From contig NZ_CP109487.1 in assembly GCF_036227605.1 (NCBI RefSeq), positions 7,923,001 through 7,987,000 of the forward strand: DNA of 64,000 nt, written 5' to 3'. This stretch comes from Streptomyces sp. NBC_01439. GTDB lineage: Bacteria > Actinomycetota > Actinomycetes > Streptomycetales > Streptomycetaceae. Position 1 is the first letter of the stretch. Each line of letters starts with the position of its first letter. The position numbers were made by a program, and so were the translations under genes. Positions 9,738-16,451 of this stretch are shown here, one piece after another. The notes beneath the pieces are model-generated. The model did not search any database, was not told the DNA's origin, and was given only the letters and a program-made list of their open reading frames with translations.

Positions 9738-9760
9738 AATACAGAACGTTCGTTTTTTTC
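9738..9760. promoter_or_regulatory. second ARE-like operator, upstream of the IS701-like gene
   Basis: GAATACAGAACGTTCG followed by a T-run repeats the site at 5182-5205. Its centre GAACGTTC (9744-9751) is a perfect palindrome, and the flanks are imperfectly symmetric. It overlaps the likely -10 region (TATTCT on the minus strand) of the gene starting at 9684, so receptor binding should repress that gene, and possibly the TetR gene on the other side. Confidence 0.65.
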
Positions 9761-9771
9761 TAGCGAACCTA

Positions 9772-9981
9772 TGGCGCCCCGCCCACTACTTCGGCACGTT
9801 GGACCCGGAGGCCTGCGGCACCCCTGCCGCAGCCGTGCCGGGCCGCCCTCCGGGGGAGTCGGGGCACGGGCGCTTCTTCGTCAAGTCGGCGTTGTCGGCG
9901 GTCGCCGCCGGGGCGACGCTGGAGGTCGCCATCTCCGTGCGGGGCGGGGTGGTGTGTGAGGAACGACCTGGATGGCAGTGA
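9772..9981 (+). pseudogene. coding-like remnant without a credible start
   Basis: An open frame ending at 9981 shows about 95 percent G/C at codon third positions from 9772 to about 9957, which is a coding signature. The translated piece includes PAHYFGTLDPEACGT and GRFFVKSALSAVAAGATLEV. The bias starts abruptly next to the ARE and fades before the stop. The only in-frame starts are TTG 9799 and internal GTGs without ribosome sites. I do not recognise the family. It may be the 3' remnant of a gene cut during rearrangement, or a small TTG-start gene. Confidence 0.3.
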
Positions 9982-9991
9982 TAGCGCAGTG

Positions 9992-10594
9992 GTGAAGCAA
10001 GAGCGCGGCGTACGCACCCGAAACCATCTGATCTCGGTGGCAGCCGTTGAATTCGACCGCAATGGGTACGACGGGACCTCCCTTTCCCTGTTGAGCCGCT
10101 CCGCCGGAATTTCGATCGGAGCGCTCACCTTTCATTTCGCAGCGAAGGGGGAGTTGGCTTCCGCAGTCGAGGATTCGGGACGCGCGGCCACCCGCAGGGT
10201 GGTCGAGGGGGTGACGGCCCGTGGCGGCCCGGCGTTGGACACCGTTTCCGCGCTCGTCCTCGCTCTCGGCCGGCTGATCGAGACGGACGCGGCCGTGCGC
10301 GCCGCGGCGCGGCTGACCCAGGAGCGGGTGGGCGCCGGACCGGACTGGTGCGGCTGCTGGCTCCCTGACGTCAAGGAGCTGCTCGAGCAGGCCGCCGAGC
10401 AAGGTCAGTTGGACCCCGAGGTCGACCCGCGCCCGGTCACCCTCCTCACGGCGCACCTGGTGGGTGGCGTCGTCACCCGGGTGCGCCGGGGCCGGGGCGA
10501 GTGCCCCGGCGCGGTGACCGGTGAGCTCCGGGAGCTGTGGCGGCTCATCCGGCGGGGCATCGCGGCCGGCGCGGACCCGGAAATGCCCAAGTAG
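9992..10594 (+). CDS. TetR regulator resembling butyrolactone (pseudo)receptors
   Basis: The product is 200 residues if GTG 9992 is used; GTG 9956 or 9989 are in-frame alternatives and none has a good ribosome site. The N-terminal helix-turn-helix (GVRTRNHLISVAAVEFDRNGY, SLSLLSRSAGISIGAL, FHFAAKGELA) follows the ArpA/ScbR pattern including the conserved G-A-L-x-F-H-F step. The C-terminal half is shorter than in true receptors and contains WCGCW. Butyrolactone loci often carry a second receptor homologue that binds antibiotics or other signals instead of the lactone; that role is plausible here but rests on context. It is followed closely by galU. Confidence 0.78.
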   Translation: MKQERGVRTRNHLISVAAVEFDRNGYDGTSLSLLSRSAGISIGALTFHFAAKGELASAVEDSGRAATRRVVEGVTARGGPALDTVSALVLALGRLIETDAAVRAAARLTQERVGAGPDWCGCWLPDVKELLEQAAEQGQLDPEVDPRPVTLLTAHLVGGVVTRVRRGRGECPGAVTGELRELWRLIRRGIAAGADPEMPK

Positions 10595-10651
10595 GAGGAG
10601 AAGCAGGGTAATTCAAGCCAGTGGAGCGCGCTGCGCCCTAGCGTCGATGGC

Positions 10652-11557
10652 ATGAATTCCACACCTCACCGGATAACCAAAGCAGTCATCCCCGCCGCGG
10701 GACTCGGCACGCGATTCCTCCCGCTGACCAAGGCCACCCCGAAGGAAATGCTTCCGGTGGTCGACAAGCCGGCCATCCAGTACGTGGTGGAAGAGGCCGT
10801 GGCGGCGGGGATGTCCGACATCCTCATGGTCACCGGCCGCAACAAGCGGCCGCTGGAAGACCACTTCGACCGCAACTACGAGCTGGAGGAGTCCCTCCAG
10901 CGCCGGGGCGATCAGGACAAACTCAGGAGCGTCTGCGCCTCCACCGAACTCGCCGACATCCACTACGTGCGCCAGCGGGACCCCAAGGGCCTCGGGCACG
11001 CCGTCCTGTGCGCCGCGCCCCACGTCGGCCGGGAGCCCTTCGCCGTCCTCCTGGCCGACGACCTGATCGACCCCCGCGACCCCCTGCTCGCCCGCATGGC
11101 CGAGGTGCGGGAGCGGCTCGGCGGCAGTGTCGTGGCCCTCATGGAAGTGGATCCGCAGGCTATCCACCTGTACGGATGCGCCGCGGTGGACCGGCCGGCC
11201 GGTGGTGACGGCGTCCGCATCACCGAGCTGGTGGAGAAGCCGGAGCCCGGTACCGCGCCCAGCAACCTGGCCGTCATCGGCCGCTACCTCCTCGATCCCG
11301 AGATCTTCGAGGTCCTGCGGGACACCGCCCCGGGGCGCGGCGGCGAAATCCAGCTCACGGACGCGCTGCGCACGCTGGTCCATGCCGGACGCCCGGTGCA
11401 CGGCGTCGTCTTCTCCGGCCGGCGCTACGACACCGGGGACCGCGCGGAGTACCTGCGCGCGACGGTCAGGCTCGCGTGCGAGCGCCCCGACCTCGGACCT
11501 GAATTCCTCTCCTGGCTAAGGGAGTTCGTGCGGTCGGAGGAGCTCGTGGGGGTCTGA
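10652..11557 (+). CDS. galU: UTP-glucose-1-phosphate uridylyltransferase
   Basis: The enzyme makes UDP-glucose from UTP and glucose 1-phosphate. The 301-residue protein starts with the nucleotide-binding signature AVIPAAGLGTRFLPLT (about residues 11-26), then PKEMLPVVDKPAIQYVVEEA, and has VLLADDLID and ELVEKPEPG further on, all hallmarks of bacterial GalU. Length is normal. A TAGCGT hexamer ends 7 nt before the ATG and no ribosome site is visible, so the message may be leaderless. It stands between the butyrolactone locus and the StrR-like gene and could feed activated sugars to either cell surface or secondary metabolism. Confidence 0.94.
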   Translation: MNSTPHRITKAVIPAAGLGTRFLPLTKATPKEMLPVVDKPAIQYVVEEAVAAGMSDILMVTGRNKRPLEDHFDRNYELEESLQRRGDQDKLRSVCASTELADIHYVRQRDPKGLGHAVLCAAPHVGREPFAVLLADDLIDPRDPLLARMAEVRERLGGSVVALMEVDPQAIHLYGCAAVDRPAGGDGVRITELVEKPEPGTAPSNLAVIGRYLLDPEIFEVLRDTAPGRGGEIQLTDALRTLVHAGRPVHGVVFSGRRYDTGDRAEYLRATVRLACERPDLGPEFLSWLREFVRSEELVGV

Positions 11558-11568
11558 AGGGCCGCCCG

Positions 11569-11601
11569 GTGGGCGACCGGGGAACTTCCGCGGTCGCCCA
11601 C
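11569..11601 (+). terminator. hairpin terminator after galU
   Basis: GTGGGCGACC (11569-11578) pairs perfectly with GGTCGCCCAC (11592-11601) across a 13-nt loop. It begins 12 nt after the galU stop. Confidence 0.75.
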
Positions 11602-11662
11602 CCCACCCGGCACTCCCGCGCCAACTTGCCCAAATCTCAGCGGTGTTCGGCCTCCCAATTGG

Positions 11663-11686
11663 TTACCGAACGGTAATTACGTAATT
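11663..11686. promoter_or_regulatory. abutting palindromes in an AT-rich island upstream of the StrR-like gene
   Basis: TTACCG-AA-CGGTAA (11663-11676) is a perfect inverted repeat that runs directly into the perfect 12-bp palindrome AATTACGTAATT (11675-11686). The patch is exceptionally A/T-rich for this genome and lies 75-98 bp before the ATG at 11761. It is the natural place for the promoter and one or two operators of that regulator. Confidence 0.5.
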
Positions 11687-11760
11687 TCTTCTCCGGGGTC
11701 GCCGCCCCGCCCAACGGAGCGGCACCCGAAGCACCGAGTGCACGGAAGGAGGTGAACTTC

Positions 11761-12732
11761 ATGGACGAGCCGAACCCGCGGTACGCGACGCAACCCCCCG
11801 ACGTCGCGACCGAGGTACCGCTCGGCGCACTGCTCGCCGCGGATTCCCCCCGCACCCTCAAGGTGGACGAGAGCCATGCACAGGCCCTCGCCCACTCCGG
11901 CCGGACGCTGCCGCCGCTGCTCGTGCACCGCCCCACCATGCGGATCATCGACGGCACGCACCGGTTGCGGGCCGCCGTACTGCGCGGGCGGGACACGGTG
12001 CCGGTGACGTACTTCGATGGCAGCGCCGAGGACGCGTTCGTGCTCTCGGTCGAGGCCAACATCAGTCACGGGCTCCCGCTGACCCACGCGGAACGGACCG
12101 CTGCGGCGTTACGGATCCTGCGGTCCCACCCCGACTGGTCCGACCGCGGCATCGCGCGGCGGACCGGGCTGGCGGGCAAGACCGTCGGGGCACTACGACG
12201 CCGTGAGGTTCCGGGGCCCGCCCCGCCGGGCCGCGTCGGCCAGGACGGCCGCGTCCGGCCGGCCGACCCGGTCCGCGGCCGGGAGGCCGCGGCCCGGCTG
12301 CTGGCCGGCCGCCCCACGGCGTCGCTGCGACAGATCGCGCGGGAGGCGGGCATCGCGCCCTCGACCGTGCGGGACGTACGGCGCCGGATCGGGGCGGGCG
12401 CGGATCCCGTACCGGCGGCGCAGCGGCGCTCCGGCAACGCTCCGCCCCCCGCACCACCACCGGTCCCCGCGCGGGTCCGGGGGCAGCCACTGCCCGCACT
12501 GGTCACCAGCCTGTGCAAGGACCCCCTGCTCAGGCTGAGCGAGGCGGGCAGGCTCCTGCTCCGCATGCTCGACCTCCAGGTGAGCGGATTGCGCCAGTGG
12601 GAGCGGATCGTCGCCGCAATACCCCCGTACCGCGTGGAGACGGCGGCCGACGCGGCCGCCCAGTGCGCACGGGACTGGCAGGAACTGTCCGAAGAACTCC
12701 GGCGCCGTGCCTCGGCGCACACCCCTGCCTGA
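11761..12732 (+). CDS. StrR-like transcriptional activator with ParB N-terminal domain
   Basis: The family comprises pathway-specific activators of antibiotic clusters. The 323-residue protein opens with a ParB/Spo0J-like domain (about residues 20-110): SPRTLKVDESHAQALA, LPPLLVHRPTMRIIDGTHRLRA, and FVLSVEANISHGLPLTHAERTAA. A first helix-turn-helix follows (WSDRGIARRTGLAGKTVGAL), then a second (ASLRQIAREAGIAPSTVRDV), and a C-terminal LLRMLDLQ...WERIVAAIPPYR segment seen in many Streptomyces homologues. ATG 11761 is preceded by GGAAGGAGGT at 8 nt. Codon 117 is TTA (12109-12111), so it should be bldA-dependent. Its target genes may be the transporter/oxidase genes downstream. Confidence 0.82.
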   Translation: MDEPNPRYATQPPDVATEVPLGALLAADSPRTLKVDESHAQALAHSGRTLPPLLVHRPTMRIIDGTHRLRAAVLRGRDTVPVTYFDGSAEDAFVLSVEANISHGLPLTHAERTAAALRILRSHPDWSDRGIARRTGLAGKTVGALRRREVPGPAPPGRVGQDGRVRPADPVRGREAAARLLAGRPTASLRQIAREAGIAPSTVRDVRRRIGAGADPVPAAQRRSGNAPPPAPPPVPARVRGQPLPALVTSLCKDPLLRLSEAGRLLLRMLDLQVSGLRQWERIVAAIPPYRVETAADAAAQCARDWQELSEELRRRASAHTPA

Positions 12733-12754
12733 GCCGGCTTCCCCGGCGAGTACC

Positions 12755-12774
12755 GGCCTTCGCGTCGGAAGGCC
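12755..12774 (+). terminator. short hairpin between regulator and DHA2 pump
   Basis: GGCCTTC (12755-12761) and GAAGGCC (12768-12774) form a 7-bp stem with a 6-nt loop. It lies in the 70-bp gap before the efflux gene and is a weak terminator candidate. Confidence 0.45.
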
Positions 12775-12802
12775 CCAGTTGTGATCGAAAGGACGTATGG
12801 CG

Positions 12803-14248
12803 ATGTCGGTTGTCGAGGGAGCGCGTGTTGACGCGGGTTCAGGGGAGGGGGGAGGAGCCGAGGGGCCCGTTCGTTTGGACGGGCGTCTGAAGTTGGTGCT
12901 GGTGGTGCTGCTGGTGGCGCAGTTCATGCTGGCGGTTGATTTCTCGATTTTGAACGTGGCGTTGCCGGTGATCGGTGACGGGCTCGGTTTCTCGTTGTCA
13001 AACCTGCAGTGGATCGCGACGTCGTTCGCGTTGTGCGCCGCGGGCTTCACCCTGCTGTTCGGGCGGGTCGCGGACCTGTTCGGGCGGCGGCGGTTGTTCC
13101 TGGTGGGTCTGGCGGTGCTGGGCCTGTCCTCGCTCGTGGGCGGTCTGGCGACGTCGCCGGAGATGCTGATCGCCGCGCGGGTGTTCCAGGGTCTGGCGAC
13201 CGCCGCGGTGACGCCGGCCGGTCTGTCGCTGCTCACCACCTCGTTCCCCGAGGGTCCGCTCCGTGAGAAGGCCCTCGGCCTGAACGGTGCCCTGATGTCG
13301 GCTGGGTTCACGACGGGCGCGATCCTGGGTGGTGTCCTGACGGATCTGCTGTCGTGGCGGTGGGCGTTCTTCATCAACGTCCCCGTCGCCCTGGCGGTGT
13401 TGTTCATCGCTCCTACGGTGATCAAGGAGTCGCGTCCGTCGGTGCGTCCGAAGCTCGACCTGCCGGGCGCGACGGCCGTCACGCTGGGTCTGCTCGCGCT
13501 GATCTACGGGTTGACGCAGGCGGGCGAGCACGGTTGGGGTGCGCCTTCGGCGCTGGGCTGGCTGGCCGCGGGCGTGGTGCTGCTGGTCGTCTTCTACGCC
13601 ATCGAGTCGAAGAGCTCGGCCCCGCTGGTGCCGGTTTCGGTGTTGAAGAAGAAGACGGTCGCGTGGGGCAACATCGCGGGTCTGATCGCGTTCCTCACCG
13701 AGACCAGCCTGGTCTTCCTGATGACGCTCTACCTCCAGGAGGTGCTGGACTTCTCGCCGCTCACGGCGGGTCTGTCCTTCGGCGTCCTGGGCATCGGCAC
13801 CGTGATCGGTGGTTCGATCGCTCCGCGGGTGATCGGTGCGGTGGGAACGAGGTCGACGCTGATCATCGGTGGTGTGCTGCAGGCGGTGGCGACGCTGAGC
13901 CTGGTGGCGCTGGGCGAGACGTCGGCGTCGATGTGGCTGCTGCTGATCGCCACGTTCGCCGGTGGTGTCGGCAACATGCTGGTGATCGTCGGGTTTATGG
14001 TGACTGCGACGACGGGTCTGCCGGACCACGAGCAGGGCATGGCGACGGGTCTGGCGACGATGACGCAGCAGGTCGGCATCACGATGGGCACGCCGATCAT
14101 GTCGGCGATCGCCGCCGCCAACACGGACATCCATGCGGGGATCACGACCGCGGTCATCGTGAACACCGCGATCGTCGTGGTCGGCATCCTCACCACCGTC
14201 CTCTTCCTCCGGAACAAGGCCGCGAAGGACCTCGCCGCCGCCGGCTGA
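12803..14248 (+). CDS. DHA2-family drug:H+ antiporter (14-TMS MFS), copy 1
   Basis: The 481-residue integral membrane exporter has the usual 14 hydrophobic helices. MFS motifs are clear: LFGRVADLFGRRRLFLVG (loop 2-3), the early DFSILNVALPVIGDGL of the QacA/EmrB type, and a helix-5 motif-C segment GAILGGVLTDLLSWRWAFFINVP. ATG 12803 is preferred to 12797 because AAAGGA lies 9 nt upstream and the paralogue starts the same way (MSVVEG). Copy 2 at 24227-25636 is nearly identical in protein and mosaic in DNA. The substrate is unknown; the neighbouring SDR, second MFS pump and oxidase suggest export of a small metabolite. Confidence 0.9.
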   Translation: MSVVEGARVDAGSGEGGGAEGPVRLDGRLKLVLVVLLVAQFMLAVDFSILNVALPVIGDGLGFSLSNLQWIATSFALCAAGFTLLFGRVADLFGRRRLFLVGLAVLGLSSLVGGLATSPEMLIAARVFQGLATAAVTPAGLSLLTTSFPEGPLREKALGLNGALMSAGFTTGAILGGVLTDLLSWRWAFFINVPVALAVLFIAPTVIKESRPSVRPKLDLPGATAVTLGLLALIYGLTQAGEHGWGAPSALGWLAAGVVLLVVFYAIESKSSAPLVPVSVLKKKTVAWGNIAGLIAFLTETSLVFLMTLYLQEVLDFSPLTAGLSFGVLGIGTVIGGSIAPRVIGAVGTRSTLIIGGVLQAVATLSLVALGETSASMWLLLIATFAGGVGNMLVIVGFMVTATTGLPDHEQGMATGLATMTQQVGITMGTPIMSAIAAANTDIHAGITTAVIVNTAIVVVGILTTVLFLRNKAAKDLAAAG

Positions 14249-14282
14249 ACCCCCTGACCGACCCTCCCCTCCCAGAGGCGCT

Positions 14283-14316
14283 CCGGCACGGTCCCCCTTC
14301 CCCCCGACCGTGCCGG
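14283..14316 (+). terminator. perfect 11-bp hairpin after DHA2 copy 1
   Basis: CCGGCACGGTC (14283-14293) and GACCGTGCCGG (14306-14316) flank a 12-nt C-rich loop. It is followed by three degenerate CCCCAAGGCCTCC tandem repeats (about 14323-14365), then the ribosome site of the next gene. It may end or attenuate readthrough. Confidence 0.7.
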
Positions 14317-14382
14317 GGCGCCCCCCAAGGCCTCCCCCCCCAAGGCCTCCCTCCCCAAGGTCTCCTCTTCTCAAGGAACGTG

Positions 14383-15168
14383 ATGGACCTCCGCATCGAA
14401 GACCGCGTGTACCTCGTGACCGGCGCGTCGTCCGGAATCGGCGAGGCAGCCGTCCGCCTCCTGGCCGCCGAAGGCGCCACCGTCGTCGGCGTCGCCCGCA
14501 AGCCCTGGAACACCGAAGCCCTCGGCGACCGGGTCAGCACCGTCGCGGCCGACCTCACCGACCCCGACGCCGCCCGCCACGTGACCGACACCGTCATCGA
14601 ACGCCACGGCCGGCTCGACGGCCTCGTCAACAACGTCGGCGCGCTGGAGTCCCGTACCGGCTTCCTCGACGTCACCGACGAGCAGTGGAAGCGCACCTTC
14701 GAGGTCAACTTCCACTCCATGGTCCGCATGACCCGCGCGGCACTCCCCGCGCTCCTGGACACCGGAGCGGGTGCCCTCGTACACATCGCGAGCGAGGCCG
14801 CCCGCTTCCCCGATCCGGGCATCGTCGACTACGCCGCCACCAAGACGGCGCTGCTCTCCCTCTCCAAGTCCCTCGCCGCGGAGTTCGGGCCGCGCGGCGT
14901 GCGCTCCAACGTGGTATCGCCCGGTCCCACCCGGACCGCGCTCTTCGACGCTCCCGGCGGGTTCGCCGAGCAGCTCGGCGAGCGGTTCGGCCTCCCGGCC
15001 GACGAGGCCGTCGACCACTTCATCCGCGAGGTGCGCCGACTCCCCAGCGGCCGCATCGGCACCCCCGACGACGTCGCCGGCGTCATCGCGTACCTGCTCT
15101 CGCCCCTCGCGGGGCAGGTCACCGGCGCCGAGTGGAGCGTCGACGGCGGCGCCCTGCGACAGGTCTGA
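14383..15168 (+). CDS. SDR-family NAD(P)-dependent oxidoreductase
   Basis: This is a 261-residue classical short-chain dehydrogenase. The cofactor motif is VTGASSGIGEAAV (about residues 12-24), followed by NNVGAL (about 85), an IASEA catalytic serine region (about 135), and the active-site pair Y-x-x-x-K in DYAATKTALL (about 150). A canonical GRIGTPDDVAGVIAYLLSP and a closing GAEWSVDGGA complete the fold. It acts on a carbonyl or hydroxyl group of unknown substrate. AAGGAA precedes the ATG, and the MFS gene starts 8 nt after its stop, so the two are co-transcribed. Confidence 0.9.
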   Translation: MDLRIEDRVYLVTGASSGIGEAAVRLLAAEGATVVGVARKPWNTEALGDRVSTVAADLTDPDAARHVTDTVIERHGRLDGLVNNVGALESRTGFLDVTDEQWKRTFEVNFHSMVRMTRAALPALLDTGAGALVHIASEAARFPDPGIVDYAATKTALLSLSKSLAAEFGPRGVRSNVVSPGPTRTALFDAPGGFAEQLGERFGLPADEAVDHFIREVRRLPSGRIGTPDDVAGVIAYLLSPLAGQVTGAEWSVDGGALRQV

Positions 15169-15176
15169 CCGGGCCG

Positions 15177-16445
15177 ATGCGCGCTTCCCTCCTCGCCCTC
15201 GCCATAGGTGCCTTCGGCATCGGGACGACCGAGTTCGTCATCGTCGGTCTGCTCCCGGAAGTCGCCGACGACCTGTCCGTCTCCATCCCCTCCGCCGGCA
15301 TGCTCGTCACGGGCTACGCCCTCGGCGTGGTCGTCGGCGCACCGCTGATGACCGCGGCCGGCGCACGGCTGCCGCGCAAGACCATGCTCGTCGTGCTCAT
15401 GGCCATCTTCATCGCCGGCAACCTGCTCTGCGCCCTGGCCGGCGACTACACCGCCCTCATGGGCGGGCGGCTGGTCGCCGCCCTCACGCACGGCGCGTTC
15501 TTCGGGATCGGCTCCGTCGTGGCCGCCGACCTGGTGGCACCCGACCGGCGGGCCAGCGCCATCGCCCTGATGTTCACCGGCCTCACCCTGGCCAATGTGC
15601 TCGGCGTACCGCTGGGCACCTTCCTGGGCCAGGAGTTCGGCTGGCGTTCGACCTTCTGGGCGGTCACCGGCATCGGAGTCGTCGGACTGCTCGGTCTGAT
15701 CACCCTGGTGCCGGCCCAGCCCGCGCCGGAACGCGGAGCGCTGCGCGGTGAACTCGCCGTCTTCCGCAAGCCCCAGGTGTGGTTGGCACTGACGACCACG
15801 GTCCTCGGTTTCGGCGGGGTCTTCGCCTCCTTTACCTACCTCGCGCCGATGATGACGGAGCTGGCCGGCTTCTCCGACGGCGCGGTCGCCTGGCTCCTCG
15901 TCCTCTTCGGCGTCGGGCTGTGCGTGGGCAACGTGCTCGGCGGCCGGGCCGCCGACCGGGCCCTGATGCCCAGCCTGTACCTCATCCTCGGCGGCCTCTG
16001 CCTGGTACTGGTGGTCTTCACCTTCACCTCGCGCGCCGCCGTGCCCGCCGCGATCACCCTGGCCGCCTTCGGGGCCATCGGATTCGCGACGGTGCCGCCG
16101 CTGCAGGCCCGTGTGATGCAGCAGGCCGCCGGGGCCCCGGCCCTCGCCTCCGCGGCGAACATCGCGGCCTTCAACCTCGGTAACGCCCTCGGGGCCTGGC
16201 TCGGCGGCCTCGCCGTCGACCACGGCCTCGGGTGGACCTCGCCGACCTGGATCGGTGCCGGACTGGCCGCGGCCGGTCTGGGCACTGCGGCGCTCTCCGG
16301 CCGGCTCGACCGCCGCAGCCACGGCAGCCGGGGGAGCGGCGGACCGCATCCGCAGTCCGGCGCAGAGCTTTCCACCGCACCACGCACGAACGCACCGGGT
16401 GCCGGATCCGGCACCCGCTCCATCGTCGAACAGAAGTCGAGGTAG
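15177..16445 (+). CDS. MFS efflux transporter (DHA1, AraJ/CmlR-like)
   Basis: The 422-residue membrane protein has 12 predicted hydrophobic helices, from SLLALAIGAFGIGTTEFVIV through GLAAAGLGTAALSGRL. The opening GTTEFVIVGLLPEVADDL and the loop segment AAGARLPRKTMLV are characteristic of the DHA1 arabinose-efflux/chloramphenicol-efflux branch. A hydrophilic Ser/Gly-rich tail of about 45 residues ends the protein. It is tightly linked to the SDR (8 nt) and the oxidase (6 nt), so all three form an operon. It probably exports the product of, or a toxic intermediate made by, these enzymes. Confidence 0.9.
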   Translation: MRASLLALAIGAFGIGTTEFVIVGLLPEVADDLSVSIPSAGMLVTGYALGVVVGAPLMTAAGARLPRKTMLVVLMAIFIAGNLLCALAGDYTALMGGRLVAALTHGAFFGIGSVVAADLVAPDRRASAIALMFTGLTLANVLGVPLGTFLGQEFGWRSTFWAVTGIGVVGLLGLITLVPAQPAPERGALRGELAVFRKPQVWLALTTTVLGFGGVFASFTYLAPMMTELAGFSDGAVAWLLVLFGVGLCVGNVLGGRAADRALMPSLYLILGGLCLVLVVFTFTSRAAVPAAITLAAFGAIGFATVPPLQARVMQQAAGAPALASAANIAAFNLGNALGAWLGGLAVDHGLGWTSPTWIGAGLAAAGLGTAALSGRLDRRSHGSRGSGGPHPQSGAELSTAPRTNAPGAGSGTRSIVEQKSR

Positions 16446-16451
16446 ACGCAC

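Noticed and set aside
8491..9770. Active insertion sequence of the IS701 family
   Set aside because: No terminal inverted repeats or target duplications were seen, and catalytic residues appear lost; treated as a domesticated gene.
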